From contig WARS01000007.1 in NCBI GenBank assembly GCA_008933995.1, positions 7,684,923 to 7,748,922 of the forward strand: a DNA stretch of 64,000 nt, written 5' to 3'. Source of the DNA: Datnioides undecimradiatus (Eukaryota > Chordata > Actinopteri > Lobotiformes > Datnioididae). Shown here piece by piece: positions 26,101-41,100 of this stretch. Within the stretch, counting starts at the first letter, position 1. The number at the start of each line of letters is the position of its first letter. The notes beneath the pieces were generated by a model that searched no databases, was not told where the DNA came from, and saw only the letters and a list, made by a program, of their open reading frames with translations. Made by a program: the position numbers and the translations under genes.

Positions 26101-29100
26101 TCTGCAAGCTACTCTTTTTTTTTTTTTTTTTTAGTCTGAAAGGCCACACTCATTGTCAATCACTGACAGTCTTTTGTTTCCTGCCAGCAGTAATTGTTTG
26201 AAAAAGTAGATCAGACAGGACTTCAAACACCAGAACAAACAAAACAAGTTCAACACCAGATCTTTCTGCATGGACTGAAAAGAAAACAGCCAGACGGTAG
26301 AGACTGTCTGCTGAAGCCATGTCTCTAAATCAGTAACTTGTAATCCAGCAGACTGTCTCAGACATACTGTACCCTGGTGTTGTGGCATGGACTTAATTCA
26401 TTTATGGCTGCTGCATGTTCTCATTATGCATTTTTGAAGGATTCAGTGCTGTAATTGTAGTGTGTTGTCATTTTTGTTGTTGTTGATATTCAGGAGGCAC
26501 TGATCTGACACTGTTTCTGTTACCGAGCCAATCCTGGCCTCAACACTGCTGTGCAGATTGGGAAGCGTGTGTAATCCCATCTGGAATGAACACCAGTGGT
26601 CGCACAGAGGCACTTAATCTGCTCCAGAGTGTAAACTAACCACTAAAGTCCTGAAAATATATATATATTTAATTTACGTCTGATTCTGATGACAGCTGCT
26701 AGTCACTGAAGGGGGTTTTGGCACAACATCAACAGCAATTAGCTGGTTTTCATTTCCATTTTGTGCATCGCAAACTTACATCAGTATACTCTCATGCAAT
26801 AGGAGTCAAGGGAATGTTTCAGAAATGTAATTGTTTTCAAAAAAGCAAAGTATAATTTCATTAAAAAGAATAGGTTTGCACAGAATGTCAATGTTTTCTG
26901 TTGCAGAGCTGTGTGCAAACATCTGATTGCTCCAGTTGAAGTGTTGAGCAGACTTGATTAATTAAACATGTCAGACACCAGCTGTACTGCCTCCGTTTTC
27001 TATTCCTCATGCCTCCCTCCCTCTCTTTCTGCGCGCAGACATCAATGAGTGTCTGAACCCCGGCATCTGCAGCCAGATCTGCATCAACCTGAAGGGAGGA
27101 TACAAGTGTGAATGCCACAATGGCTACCAAATGGATCCGACCACCGGAGTCTGCAAGGCTGTTGGTGAGTCAACAACTCCTGAAATACAACAGTAGCACA
27201 AAAATATGACACGTTTTGTTGTTGTTGTTGGGGATTTTGTTGTTTGTTCTTTTCATTTTTTTTATTTTTTTTTTTACCTTAACCAGAATTATACAGTACA
27301 AAGATTTATATTTGAGACTGAAGCACTACAGAAAGCTGCACCAGTTCAGACTTCTGTTTAAATGGAGGTTTTTCAAAGAGGCGGTTATTCAGTGTTATTT
27401 TGGAAGCGGTAGTTGGCGGTACTGTTGCATTGTAATGTGTTTTACTGCAAAGTGTGTCCATTTGGTATAAGTTCAATGTAAGATTTAGTATATTTCAATA
27501 AGAAAAAAACATTGTTTATGAACTTAAATAGCTCTGAGGTGAAAAAGTAGTGTTGGTTGCTTGGTAACAGATTAAATTGTGGTGAATCATATTTCTAGCT
27601 CATTACTCGGCTTTTTAAAATGTGCTTTCTTTTGCCAAAATTCAGATTTCAGTGGAAGATGTTTAGAGCTGCTTTTCTTGGATACCTCACTGGTTTCACC
27701 GTGAGCATAGACTGACCTTATTTATGACACTTTTAATAACACTCAAGTGACACACAATAGTGTTTCTGGCTTGTAAAAAGGTGAATGAGTTGTTCTATAA
27801 GGCGATCTGCATAAACAACATTATTAGCATTTATCTTATCTTTTACTTTTCACCGGGCAACCTAGCTGAAAAGTATAAAACAAGCACGGGTCATACACAC
27901 TGAAATCAGTGTTTCACCTGATGAATAAAGGTTGTAAGTAGCTTTAAACTCAGGCAGGTGAGAGAGTGAAGTGAAAACACACTCACTGTGGAACAGATGG
28001 AGTACATGTAAAGAAAAGATGCAAGAATCTCAAGTTGTAGAAATTAACCTTGAACATCTACAAGTGGTTATTAAATGGCAACTCCCAGATATCATCAGAA
28101 GGGCTCTGGAGTTGTTGTTCAGCTGGAAATGATGTCATCCTCCTGTCTGGTGATCATGTGCTGTTTGAGTGTTTCTGCTGTAAAAAGACTTTATTGTGTC
28201 GCCGGGTGACAAAGACTTTACTGTATCCGTCAGTCTGATGGAATTTTTTTTTTTTCAGATCCAATAAACCCTCATTTATAGTTTGGTACTGTTTAACTAT
28301 AACAGACCATAAGGAATCCAATGCCTGGAGCTCTGGTAAACAGATTGAATGCCTAACAGCATTGTGCACAGTGATGAAAGATTAGTGCGTCATGCATTTC
28401 CAGAAGCTAAAACAAAGCTTTACGTCAAACAACCAAGATGTATCTGCATTTAAGGGACTTTTATGACAAAGATGTCAAGCACAATGTCATTTTATACAAA
28501 AATGGAAGAACTACAATAATAAGCGTTAACAATTCAAGGAAATACAGAAACAAATCTAAATGATGTCAGCAGTTAATGGAGAGAGGGTGGAGGGTGGTGC
28601 TATGTATTCTGGCTATGTCCTTACATTTTGTTCATATGGCTGTTATCAAAATTAGACTACAATATACCCAGGTCATTATAGTAATGTATTATAGATGACA
28701 GGGGATACTGACTTTTTTCCCTTTGTGTAGATGTGATCGCTCTAATGGGAAATACGAGTATTAAACAATAGCAAACATGTTTTAAATATTGGCATAGACC
28801 GTTCAACCAGATATTTATCAGGTTTAAAAGGTAGGAAAGTCTCCAGCTTGTACATTTTGAGGAGATGAGTCAGTCTGACCTTCTGTTCTGGTCTCTTGTA
28901 TAACCAGTTCTTTTCCGTCCTCAGGTAAGGAGCCCTGCCTGATCTTCACTAATCGCCGTGACATCCGTCGTCTGGGTCTGGAGAGGAAGGAGTACACTCA
29001 GATTGTGGAGCAGCAGAGGAACACAGTGGCTCTGGATGCAGACTTTGACCAGCAGATGATCTTCTGGGCTGACCTGGGACACAAAGCCATTTATAGGTAG

Positions 29101-32100
29101 CTGCACACAGACACGCATCTAAAAGAACATATCAAAACGCACAAACTCAAAGTCCACTGGTTTTCAAAGATAGATCTGATTTGGCAGTTGAGCCCTACTG
29201 TTGGACTGAGATGAGTTTGTACAGACATTCATTGTTCCCAGAGGATCAACCTTAGTGACTTTGGTGATCCTGAAACTTCTCCCATAGAATTTTCACTCGT
29301 GAAATATCTGAAGATGCAAAGTAAACTGACATTCCCATCAGCCATAGTGCTCCTTAGCAAATGTCAGTATACTGGTACAAAAAAAACCCAAGGATGTTTC
29401 AGAAATAAACTATATGAGCGACTGACTTAATGTTGCTGGTTCTTCGCAGCACTGTGCTGGACAAACGAGGAGAAGTCGGCACACACAAAAAAGTGATAGA
29501 CAACGTCCAGACTCCGGTGGGCATCGCTGTGGACTGGATCTATAAGAACTTGTACTGGTCTGATCTCAGCACCAAAACCATTTCTGTGGCTAACTTCAAC
29601 GGAACCAAGCAGAAGGTTTTGTTCAACACAGGCCTCAAAGAACCGGCATCCATTGCTGTGGATCCACTGTCCGGGTGGGTGGAAAGCTTGTTCTTTGTCA
29701 CTGTAAGACTTTTTTAATTGCAATTGACTTATACATTTACATCTGTTTGTTTTGTGTGTGATGTAGATTTCTGTACTGGTCTGATTGGGGTGAACCAGCC
29801 AAGATTGAGAAATCTGGTATGAATGGAGTGGACAGGCAGGTTCTGGTGGCGTCCGACATCCAGTGGCCTAATGGAATCACCCTAGGTAGGAAAACACACA
29901 CCAGACCATTGACTCATCTGCAGTATGTCCACATAGTCGCTTTGATTTACTCTTTGGTGTTGATCAATCGAATGAAAGGGAAATATCAGCCATCAGTTAA
30001 CGCTGTTAAACAGCTCCTGGTGAGGTTTTCTGCTTCTTTTCTTCCCTGGTTTATTTTTATTCTTCTAAAATAAGGCTGAGCAGCCAAAAATATTTCACGC
30101 ATCATTGTAAAACGTCACGTTTTGTTGTCCCCTCTGTATCTTCCTCCCTACGAAGAAAGGGCATTACAGATATTTCACAAAATTATACATAACTTTGAGT
30201 GTCCACAGACAGAGGAAAAGCAACCCAGATGTAATGAAGCTACAGCGACACGCAGACAGATCCATCCCAGTATTTCCAAATCAGTCGGCTACATTTATGC
30301 TGTATGTTTGTTGACTCTGTGTGGGTGGTCAAAAGGCATTACGGAAAATGAAGGTAATTACTTAAGTAGGTCGTTTACAAACAACTATAATTTCATAGTG
30401 AGTTTGAGAAGTCCTTTTTAACTGCCGGAGGAAAAGATTGAAGCAACTGTCTGGAAAATTATGCCTCAGTTAAACTGGAAATATCTGCCATTTCTGATGT
30501 TAAATTATTGTTAGCTCCCTGAACATGTTTATCACTTTTTGCAACGTCAGCTGCAGTGTCCCCTGAGCTGTATGAAATAATGCACAATGTATTAATTTTA
30601 TCTGACGTTTTGTTTGCTGGCTCGGTTTCAGCTGCCACTTCAAACACATCGCATTGTGTGCAGTTGCAGTGCTTAGACTTCCACTTTTACTGCTTAGAAG
30701 CTCTTCAGTTTCTTTTAGTTACCGCAAGTTGCACTCGCAGCGCTTAACCGTCGACCGATACTTCAGTTCTTTTAAGCACTTTCATTTCAGCTGACCATTG
30801 AACCCACTTTGGTACTTAACATTAATCTGTCACCCGTAACTTTGTTCAGTGCTTAAATTTTCAGCTACTTTGACTTCCTTCAGTGCTTCAGCTTTATTTA
30901 TTACTGTTGTTCAATGCATTTTCATTGGAAGTTATTACATACATTTTAGAAAAGTATATTACATTTTCTTTGATCTTTTGGCATTTTCTTATGTTCTTGT
31001 GTTCTTTCTATTTTTGTTTGATTTTAAATGTAACATAAGGACTCATAAGATACCTTTAAAACAGCCTGAGTTAAAATGAATGAACACAGCAGCAGCTCAG
31101 AACTCAGCAGTTAATCCATACACACACTGCGGTTTTCCTCTTGAGCCGAGAGTTATTAGAATAACTCACTCCTAAAATACATTAAACATTAATGATTGGT
31201 ATATAATAGCAGAGACTTTATTTTTAAACTGTACTAACACCTGACCAGATCATACAATCAAATGTTCTCCTTTGTCCAGTCTCTTTGCATCCTCAGCACT
31301 GTGGGAAAAGTCATTGATTTGTCCATGTTAATGAAATGTTGTATTGATCTTACTTTATTCTCTCCCCTCTCCCTTTCGTTTTCTCCTCTGCCTACAATGT
31401 CTCTCCTGCTCTCTACTCTTCTTCTTTATTCTTTCATCCATCTGTTTTTTCAACTCCTGTCAATACACTTTTATTCCATGTTCATATGGATCATGTCACT
31501 ACTTTCCCTCCTGTCTTTTTCTGCTTTCTCTCATCTTTTCACTCTTCCTTTTATTTTTTACCCTCTTATGTTGTTTTTCGGTTTCTTCTGTCTCCCTCCA
31601 TTGAATTTCTCCCCTCTTCTCCCATTTGTTCATGTGCTTCATCCTCCTTCCAGATCTGATCAAAGGCAGGTTGTACTGGGTTGACTCCAAGCTGCACATG
31701 CTTTGTAGCGTCGACCTGAACGGCGACAACAGGAAGAAGGTTCTCCAGTCTTCAGACTACCTGGCTCATCCGTTCGCTCTCACTGTTTTTGAGGTATTCT
31801 TATCTTCGACTTTTCTCAGCCTCTGTCAGCTAAGTTGATAGACACGTTATGATTAAGTCAATCACATTGGGATCATTTTGACAGATTGGAACAGGTTGGA
31901 CAGAATCTGGGTCACTTTTTGTCAACAACTGGAGATAATCTATTAGACATTCTGTAAGCACCATGTATGATTTCATTTATTGTTTAATTATTAGTTACCA
32001 TTTAAATTAGATTAAGTCTGACTTTTACGGGTGAAATCAGGACAGACAAACCCCGTATGTTCCCCAAACAACAACGAAACAACAGAATCAGATTCAGAAC

Positions 32101-35100
32101 CATTACTGTGTAGCTGGTATGAAGGTCTGTCAGCAAGTTCACCTCATTTTCAAATTTAGTTCTTGTTTTCCACATGTCTCCATTATAATCTAGTCCAAAT
32201 GTAATCTTCTTGGCCTTTGTGCAGATATGCATCATAGTCTACTTGTTGTTCACGGTCTTGTCTACTGCTTTTACTCCGGTGTCAAATATGTGCTCCTTTC
32301 TTGCTGTCAAGACCAGCTGTGGGTGTGAATTATCTTTAAAACGTTATCCCACCTAAAGTAGTGTCCAGTTCCAAAGTAAGTGAAAAGAAATTAAAGATGC
32401 AAGAAAACTCGACCTCATATCTGTGAAACAGCATTGAGTGGCTTGGAATTCGCATTCTAGTGGGCAGACCGCTAGCATGTCCGCTTAAATGAGCCATCTG
32501 AATATTAAATACTAACAGCAACAGCTAACAGTCAGGTCTGCAGATAAAAGCCTGCACTCCTCATATATCAGCACTGTGTCTTTCACATCTTTCTGGCTTA
32601 TGGAATCATAGACATGTGGCGCTCTTGCTGTCTCCCTCTCTCACCTCCGCCCACTCATACAACTGCTAACTCGCTCTCACTCAGACAGATGACACATTTG
32701 TTCACACGCAGACATAGTGCTTAAGGTAACAGCTCATGTCTGAATACTAATGACCAATTTTAACAAGAAGTGATTTTAACTGAACAACATGCTGTAACAC
32801 TTCTAATAGAAACAGTAACAATTAGGAACAGTTTACATTTTGCTTCCCCCTTTTTCCAGCTCATAGAAGTGATCCACCTTATAGCCAGTCCTTAATGTGT
32901 TTCCTGTTCAGTGCTCTCATCGCTTACAGACTCATGGTTCCTGCTGCACGGGAAGTTTAGTTTTTCAAGGATAACATTTTAACATCAGCACTTAAAGACA
33001 CCAAGGCAGCACAGACTCAGAGATTCCCCAGAAAATCCAACGAGTGACATGAATGTGACTGACAGGTGGTTCCTGCAAAGTGCAGTGCAGCAACACCACA
33101 CAGATGGTCTCAGAACACAGATGGCTGCATTTGTGATGTAGAATTTCTCCATCCCCGTTTTGCACAGTATTTATTTCCAACAAGCCACTCATAGTCATTT
33201 ATGATGGAAAATCATCAGAACATCTGACCCTAGAATGAAATAGCTTGCGTGTTTTCAAAAGAATCTTTTCATTTCTGCATTTTATACAAAAGATAATACT
33301 AACGAACCTCTCCTCAGTCTGAGGTATTTATTTTGTACTTCATGAAAAAGTAACAGTCATTGTCGTTTTCTGCATTGAGGTAAAAATAAATTTCATGAAA
33401 GGTATTTTTGTAAATAAAAGTGAGCATGATAATTGGACTTAAGTTATCAAAATATCACAAGGTTTTTGTTTTGTTTGTTTCAGATTGTATAACGACACTA
33501 TAAACAAGTAGCATTGTCATAATACTGAGGATTTATGACCGACCTGACTTTTAACATTGAGATAACAGTGTGTTACAGTTTTGTTTTATTGTTTCCCTTT
33601 TGTTGGAAATTAACCTTTGATAAAGCATGATAATGCACTGTGAGGTCATTTGACACTATGGGAATGTGTGAACTTTCTATCTACTCCTGAGACAACATCT
33701 GCATTCTAGTCGTCTTTTCTGTTTTTCTTTGTCCTGTCTCCAGGATCGAGTCTTCTGGACAGATGGCGAAAATGAAGCTATCTATGGCGCAAACAAGTTC
33801 ACCGGCTCTGACGTGGTGACACTGGCCAGCAACCTGAATGACCCTCAGGACATCATAGTGTACCATGAGCTGATCCAGCTGTCGGGTAAGAACTAGCTGG
33901 GAGGAACTAGAGGAAGGGGAAATCGTGCTGATAGAGGCAAGAGAAACGGATAGACGTTAATGTTTGCTGAGCTGTAAAATATTCTTATTCAAGTCCTGCA
34001 GGCTCACTGACATCACAGCAACTTCAGGCTTCAGGGCTGTTGTTGAAGACATTTTCAGTGGCTGCCGCTGTGAGTTTATGAGTGTTAATAAAGAGGAAGT
34101 TACTCAGAAATTACTGCAATTAAATTAGACTCAGGTCCAGGCAGTTCATATAATTATTTTAGCTGAATTCATGCAGTCAGAATTGAGACAGAGAAGTCCT
34201 ACTTCCTACAATTCCAATTTAAACATCCAAGTTCAGATTTCAGACTAAACTTTTTTCTTTTGGTCAATCAACACATCTGTATTTAACAGAGTAAAAGAGC
34301 TGGTGAAGACCTTTCATGCTCTGACACGTGATGTCTGCCCCCCCCAGCACTGGTTTAATGTAATGTAATTAGTATTCGTACCATGATTTGATGGACTCTC
34401 TGTTGACTTCTATGTGCAGGTACTAACTGGTGCACAGAGAAAGGTGAAAACGGAGGCTGCAGCTACATGTGTCTCCCTGCACCCCAAATCAACAAACACT
34501 CCCCAAAGTACACCTGTGTGTGTCCTGAGGGACAGGCGCTGGCTGCTGACGGCTTACGCTGCAGACCTGGTGAGTCAAAGCAACAAGAACAGATATTAAT
34601 TTACATTGACTTGAACTTGAAATCAAAACAAAGCATATACTTCCAACCTATGCATGAGCATGTGAGACCCTCATCACAGGAGACTCGATGTATCTGCTCT
34701 GTGCTGGCAAGAATCATTTGTGTAAAGGAACACTGCGTGTTGTGATCTGCATGGAAGCATGGCTTGTAGATTGCTTTAGTGAAATTGGACCCGGGGCTTG
34801 TATGATGTCACAAAGCCAGTTTCATTACTCCCTCACGGAAACTGTAGGGCTTTATAATTAAAGGGATTGATATTAATTCAAACTTGTAAACAGGATCGTG
34901 GTAATTCTGTCGTATTTGTATGACGAGTTTCATCAACGAAGGACAGGACTGAATGTCACTGTGAAAATAATACTTTGACCAGCGTGGGGCAAAACAATTA
35001 ATATTAATAATAGAGAATTGTTAGTTTATTGGAGCAAAAGTGGAAATATTTCAGGAAAATTGAGATTTGAGTTTTAAAGTGAAACTTAAAGGAACCCTGG

Positions 35101-38100
35101 GCTGAACATTACCACTAATTCAGCTGAATGATTTTAATTTGCCCCTCGACGCCTTCAGGCCACTGTGATGGCATCATGGGAAAACGGTGGTAATTGTATG
35201 GCCGGGAAAGTACAAACCACACTCTCGTACAAAGCAGGGCGGTTTAAACCACCAAACGGATGGTAAACCTGCAGCTGATCATTGTGCTAACATGCATTTC
35301 AATTACTGTACACACAAAGGCGATCCTGTGTGTTCCCATCTGCTTCATCCTCCTTTTACTGTGCTGCTTGTCTCCACTATGATTAAAAAGGAAATTGGGG
35401 GGGGGGGGGGGGCTCTCACCCTGGATGCCCCCCACACAACACAGGATCAATTGTAAGAAATAGAATTAAGTCAAATTCTTTGGATTAAAGTGGCTTCGAT
35501 GCAAAAAGAGTTTCGTCACTCCCGCTCCCTCAGCCACTCAACCATGTTTTCTCAGTGCGAGTGTTCCCCTGCGACTCTTGTCTTCTATCTGTATCCATGC
35601 CAGCCACAAACCCAGCTGTCTGTTTGTGTTAGTAGTCTGACAGCTGAACAGTAGCTGAGTCAGTTGGTGTTGTGATCCAGTTTTTCACTGTCTCTGTAGC
35701 AAGTCTCAACACCGTCCTTCACATCTCAGCTGCAGCTCTGTCTCCTTCCTCCTCTGTTCGAAAGTGTCTTTGTCTCATCACCCTGACAGCTGAATTGTAT
35801 GCGTTGCAGAGGTTGATTCTTCCTCCAGCCGGCTCTGTTCACACTGTCCTTTCACTTTTGCCTGTTGGTTTCAATCCTGGTTTTGATTCTCTTGTGTCCT
35901 GAGTGACAACAGACCGTGTTGGTGCAATGACAGCTAAATTTATTTGGGAGCACGCTCTCATGATTGTTGAACATATCCATCCAAAGCCATAGGAAACAAT
36001 CTGCTGACATTGTCTACTATTCTGGGAAAGCCTTCCAAAAGAATTTGGAAACCAGCTGCAGGGTTATGCCCCTGTAGCTGGTCTGGCTCACAGTCAGCGC
36101 TCCAGGTCATCTAAAAGCTGTTGCATGGGGTCGAGGTCAGGGCTCTGTGTTGTCCATTCAAGTTCAAAACATGGACAGCCATTTCCAGTGCATCTCACTT
36201 TACGCACAGTGACATTGTTCTGTTGAAATAGGGGCCTTTCCCAAAGTTGGAAGCACATTATTGTCCAAAATATGATTAAATGGTCAAAGGTTGCTTTCCT
36301 TTGAGTCAAACTGAGTGGCTAAACCAGATTATTAAAGATGGCCCCAAAAGTACAAGGGATTCGTTTGTTTTTACTTGCTTGGTGGCTGTGTGGGATCATT
36401 GTCACTCAGTGATCAGTAAATCTTTGTCACCTGCTTGATTATGGTAAAATATATATATTTTTTTAATGAATCTTACCTAGTTGGTGTATTAATGGGGACT
36501 TGGGGAGCTCTGCATCATATTTGCTCTCTAACTTTGCAGCAACTCGAGCTCCCCAGTTACATCCCTCCCATGTTTCCCATTTTAGTATGATCAAATTTTT
36601 AAAAAATGAAACTTAAACTGCAGCCCTGCCCTCCATCAGTCTCTTTCCCTCAGCTATGAAAAGGTTGCTGGGAAACGCAGTCCTCTGCTCTGATCTACTG
36701 TGCTCCAGTTGTTTTTTGTCTTGGGCCATATAGCTCCTCTCCGCGCTCCCACAGATTAGCCTTTTCATACTGAAGCAGCCTCAGATAGGAGCCTGACAGC
36801 TGAATTCAGCGCACATACTCTCCTAATTGGACTCAAACCGTAGACCGAGACACTGGTGTACACAAAGTGCTGGAGCATCTCCCTGACAACTCCCTGCACC
36901 AATGTCTTCCTGCGCTCCTGAAAGAAAGTCTGTCTAGTTAGCCTGTTCAGTTTTCTTGAGGACTTCTTTACTCTCTGCTGTTTCCAAGTGAGAACTCTGA
37001 GACCGCTTCGAGCGCTTCTTGACAGTTTTTGCAGTTTCTCCTCCTCTTTGTGCAGCGCTGCTCCATTTGTATTTACTTCAAATGTGTTTCTTTTTCATGT
37101 TGTAGCTGTAAAATAAGCTGACGTTTTGTGTTTTCTGTCTTTTGTAAATGAATTGTGACTCAAGCACAAAATCATATCAGCTCCTTAGGGGATCGTTTAA
37201 ATTATTTACAATCTGGAGTTCATTTTTAATATACATTTATTACATTATTACAAATATTCAATCTGAAATGAGGTTTTAAACACATGTTGTCATGCAGCAG
37301 CTGCACAAGCTAAGGTTTAACTGCGGAGAAAACACCTTGTTGACCTGAATTATAAAGTGGAGCTGCAGAGTAAACTGGTGCTCTAGGTTGACCTGAATTA
37401 TCCTGATCTAATTCTCATCAGAGGAATACTATACAACGAGCACTTTGACTGAAATATACTGACACCTTGGAAAAACTCAGTCTTGGCACCAATAAAAGGA
37501 TCTGCCAGCCCTGTAGCAGGTTTTACAGCCTGCCTGCTCTACAGAAATGTGTAATGGCCTTCATATAGTGAACGTCCCTGCAGCCTGACTCACCTCCTCA
37601 TGGGCTGTTTGCGAACCCGTAGCCGCCTCCAGGCTCTTTACAGCTGCTGTGTTGACTGAATGTACCACCCAGACTGCCACGATACGTGTGCTGACGTTTT
37701 TAACCTTCTTCTGGTACAACTTTATGCAGCCTGTGAGCGTCCTTTATTCCTGCAGAGCGTGCGTGCGTGCAGTAGGGTGTGTTTCTGAGCATGTGAATTA
37801 ATGCAAACTGGTTTTATCCGTGTGTGTGTGTGTTTGAAAGAATGGCTGCTTCTGTGAGTGTTTGTGCGTGTGTATTTCTACAGCTGTTTAGATGCCGGCC
37901 TGTGTTTCTGGTACTATTTAAAAGCGAGAACTCACTCGCTGAATGCCCCTCCACCTTCCTCCTAGTTGGGCTGTAGCCAGAGGCCTGGCTGGTCTTTACT
38001 AAACCTCCAGCTAACATATTTATCCCATTTTACAGCCGATACAGCTGAAACGAATAGGAACTGTAGAGCATTGTGTGGTTTCAGCTTTGACCGGCTCTAA

Positions 38101-41100
38101 TCTTGTTAGCGAAAGAAAGCAATAAGCAGTGCTCTTCACTTCAGGGTTGAACCTGAAACTACTACTGAGGGATTCATATAACAGCCTTTAGAGGCAACTG
38201 GGGAGTGTTTTCCTTCAGGCTGAACAATCTCGTGCTGAAATGGAGGATGTTTCAGGGATTTCCTGATACTGTTGAGACTCCATTTAGTTCCACAGTGTGT
38301 GTGTTGATGTTGGTCATCATTAGTCCCGCCTCTCTGTAAAACAGTCGAACTTTGAATTGAACGTTTCAAAGCCAGGGTTGGGCCCTGTCAGTGTTTCTTT
38401 ATATGAAGCTGTGTTGTGTGAAGTTTTGATTGTAAACGCCTTTGTTTACGTTAAATGTTCCTCTAAGAAGCCGTTTTAACCCTCTGGCTGCATCGTGCTA
38501 CCTCTGGGATCTTTTTAATGAAATTTGATGCTTTTTAATTGTCTGCATCACCTCAATGTGACAAACCCTGCAAAGTTAGACAACATATGCCATAACATGT
38601 TGGATGACGCTGATGACTGCATGTTTGGAAATTTATTTTTAAAAAGCCTTGGCTGCAGATTTTGGAGAGGGAAAAAAAGCTTAAACATATTTTTATTTTT
38701 ATTTTTTTGATGATTAACTCAAATGACTAATTGCTAAGCAAAATCAGCGCTTTAGTCTTTACTCGACTGTGCTTACTGTTGTATCGTTTGTAAGCATGAT
38801 ATGCATTCATTTTCTACTGCGCAGACCTAACAGCCCTGTGATTTTACTGTAAACAGCAACATTCTGCTGCTGCTGCTGCTGCTAATTAAGGTGGTATTGA
38901 CGAGCCTGTAAGGATTTTATTGTTGCTGCAGCTGTCTGTCCTGGTTGCACAGATTCTGATAAGGACTTCCTGATCGATGCTGTTTACTGGGCATAATGTA
39001 GCTTTAAACCCACTAAATGCTTCTTGGATGTCGCAGCCCCACTTCTCCAGCTTCTGTGTGCATCTGGCTTGAATGTTAACTGTCGAGTCAAAGCAGGAAA
39101 ACCCTGAGATTTGTTTTCATGTAAAGGTGTAACGCTGCTGCTGTGGTGTGTGCATTGTAGATGATGTCTTGACTTTATCTTGGTGGCGGCTTAGCTTCTC
39201 TTTCGCTGAAGAATGTGGATCCCGCCTTCATCCATCCAGCATTTGTTTACTAGTTTAGTCTCTGGAGATCTGATCTATTTTCAAGGAAGGCCTACATGCA
39301 TGTGTGCAGTTTAAAAGTAGGACAACTTCTGTGGCCTGATGTGTTTTGTTTTTTTCTGTCAAAAGCATGACTCTTGGCTCTCTCTGTGACAGACAATTCG
39401 ACCAAAGGTACCTCAAAGGATGATGGGAAAACTCTAATACAGCCACCCTCAGGTAAAACCATCAGCTGCCGCCCGCTCTGCTGCCTGTCTCTGCGACGGT
39501 GATTGGCTTTAAAACATGTTGGGCTTTGTTCAAAGATGAAATAACAGTGACTGTTCTCCCTTTATTGTCGTATCAGGAGGTTTTTCTATTTTGATTGTTG
39601 AACTTGGGAACATCTGTCTCTTAACTGTGATTGGCTGCATCCACAGTTGCTCTTTCTTTGCCTTTGAATCTACCCTTTTTGTTAATCCCCTGCTAAAATT
39701 AAGTGTCTGATCTACTCCTCTGTCTGTGGACATCCTTAACAACCTGGGCTGAATGTCTTTTTCCAGTCTAGCTCTGTCTTTATTGATGGCTTCTCGCTGT
39801 GCTTTGTTGTTTCTTGTTTGGTTATGAAACACATTCAGATGTGTTTCAGACCTGGTGCACTTCAGTTAACTGAATTTACATCTGTTTATATTTAATTTGT
39901 TACACATGGTCAAGCAGCCTGAGGTATTTAGGGGTAATCCCATCCCAGCTGTCTCTGATCTGCGCACTCAACCTAATCTAAGGTCTTTCTGATGGATAAT
40001 CAATGTTTCATAACATAATGTTGTCTTCTCCATTGCTTCAACATTTGAAAACCTGTGCCTTGCTTCCAGTAACAGATTATTTCTACATGTTTCTCATTCC
40101 TCTCAGTTCATGTTTAATCTATTCAAAGATAAAATGAAAATGGGTCCTGTGGCGCGATCAGAGCATAAGCTTTGAAGAATTTGTCTCAGCAGTGAGATTC
40201 TTTGTTTAGAGTTATGAATCCAGAGCATTTCAGGTGTCTGATGCTTGTTTTGTGTTTTGTTTTTTACACTTGATGTGCCACTGAAGATGATCGCCACTTT
40301 TTCTTCTGCCTGTGGTCAGATTTCTTTTCTTCAGCTGCATGCGAATTAGGCCACATTGTTCAGTCCTATAAACATTTCAGACTCACAAGGTTTAAAATGT
40401 GATTTGTAAACTTGTGCTGCAGTGATTGTTCGCTCATTAACTTTGTCCTAATCTGCTGAGAAATGCAGCTGCTGAATGAGTTTCCCATAGAAACAGGGAC
40501 CCCAATCAACACCAGGAGCATGGACCCACTTTGCTGATGAGTTCCTGTTTGTTTCTAATTACATCACTGGTTCTCATGACTTTTATTCCCCTAGTGTGAC
40601 CCTTGATTTTTGTGTTTAAGCCATAATGTTGGTAAAAGCTGTTCACTTACTTTCCTCTGCCTGACATGTGATACATTGGCACATGGTGTCAAGCAGTTTG
40701 GCTGTTCTACTTGTTACTGTAGAATTAGCTGCTGAGGAAGATTATCTGGATATGAAACCCCAGTTGATTAAACTCTGTATTAGCACAGGTTCATCTACAA
40801 GCACAGTGCAGGAGCAGCACCTAGTGGCAGAAAGACAGAGACATCCCAAAATGACAGAATCTGTGCAAGTGGCACTTGGAGTTAAATTACACAAAAAGGA
40901 CTCAAGTCGTAAAGGTATCTGCAGGAAGTACAGTACTACTCGGAAAATTAGAATATCATGTAAAAGTTGTTTTATTCAGGCAATCCAACATAAAAGGTGA
41001 AACCAATACATTTTATAGACTCATTACATGCAAAGTGAGATATCTCAAGCATTTTTTGTTGTAATTTTGCTGATTATGATTTACAGCTTATTAAAACCTC

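Larger units (their letters stand above)
24738..34419 (+). other. vldlr introns 9 to 15
   Basis: Intron 9 carries a bounded hAT-type element (25277-25780). Introns 10 and 11 show nothing recognisable. Intron 13 (29886-31653) has a degenerate minisatellite near 30640-30900 and a long pyrimidine-rich tract before exon 14. Introns 14 (31794-33743) and 15 (33886-34419) are AT-rich and otherwise unremarkable. Confidence 0.6.

Noticed and set aside
31262-31684. Long hydrophobic open frame upstream of vldlr exon 14
   Set aside because: It is produced by the pyrimidine-rich tract and overlaps a real exon in another frame.
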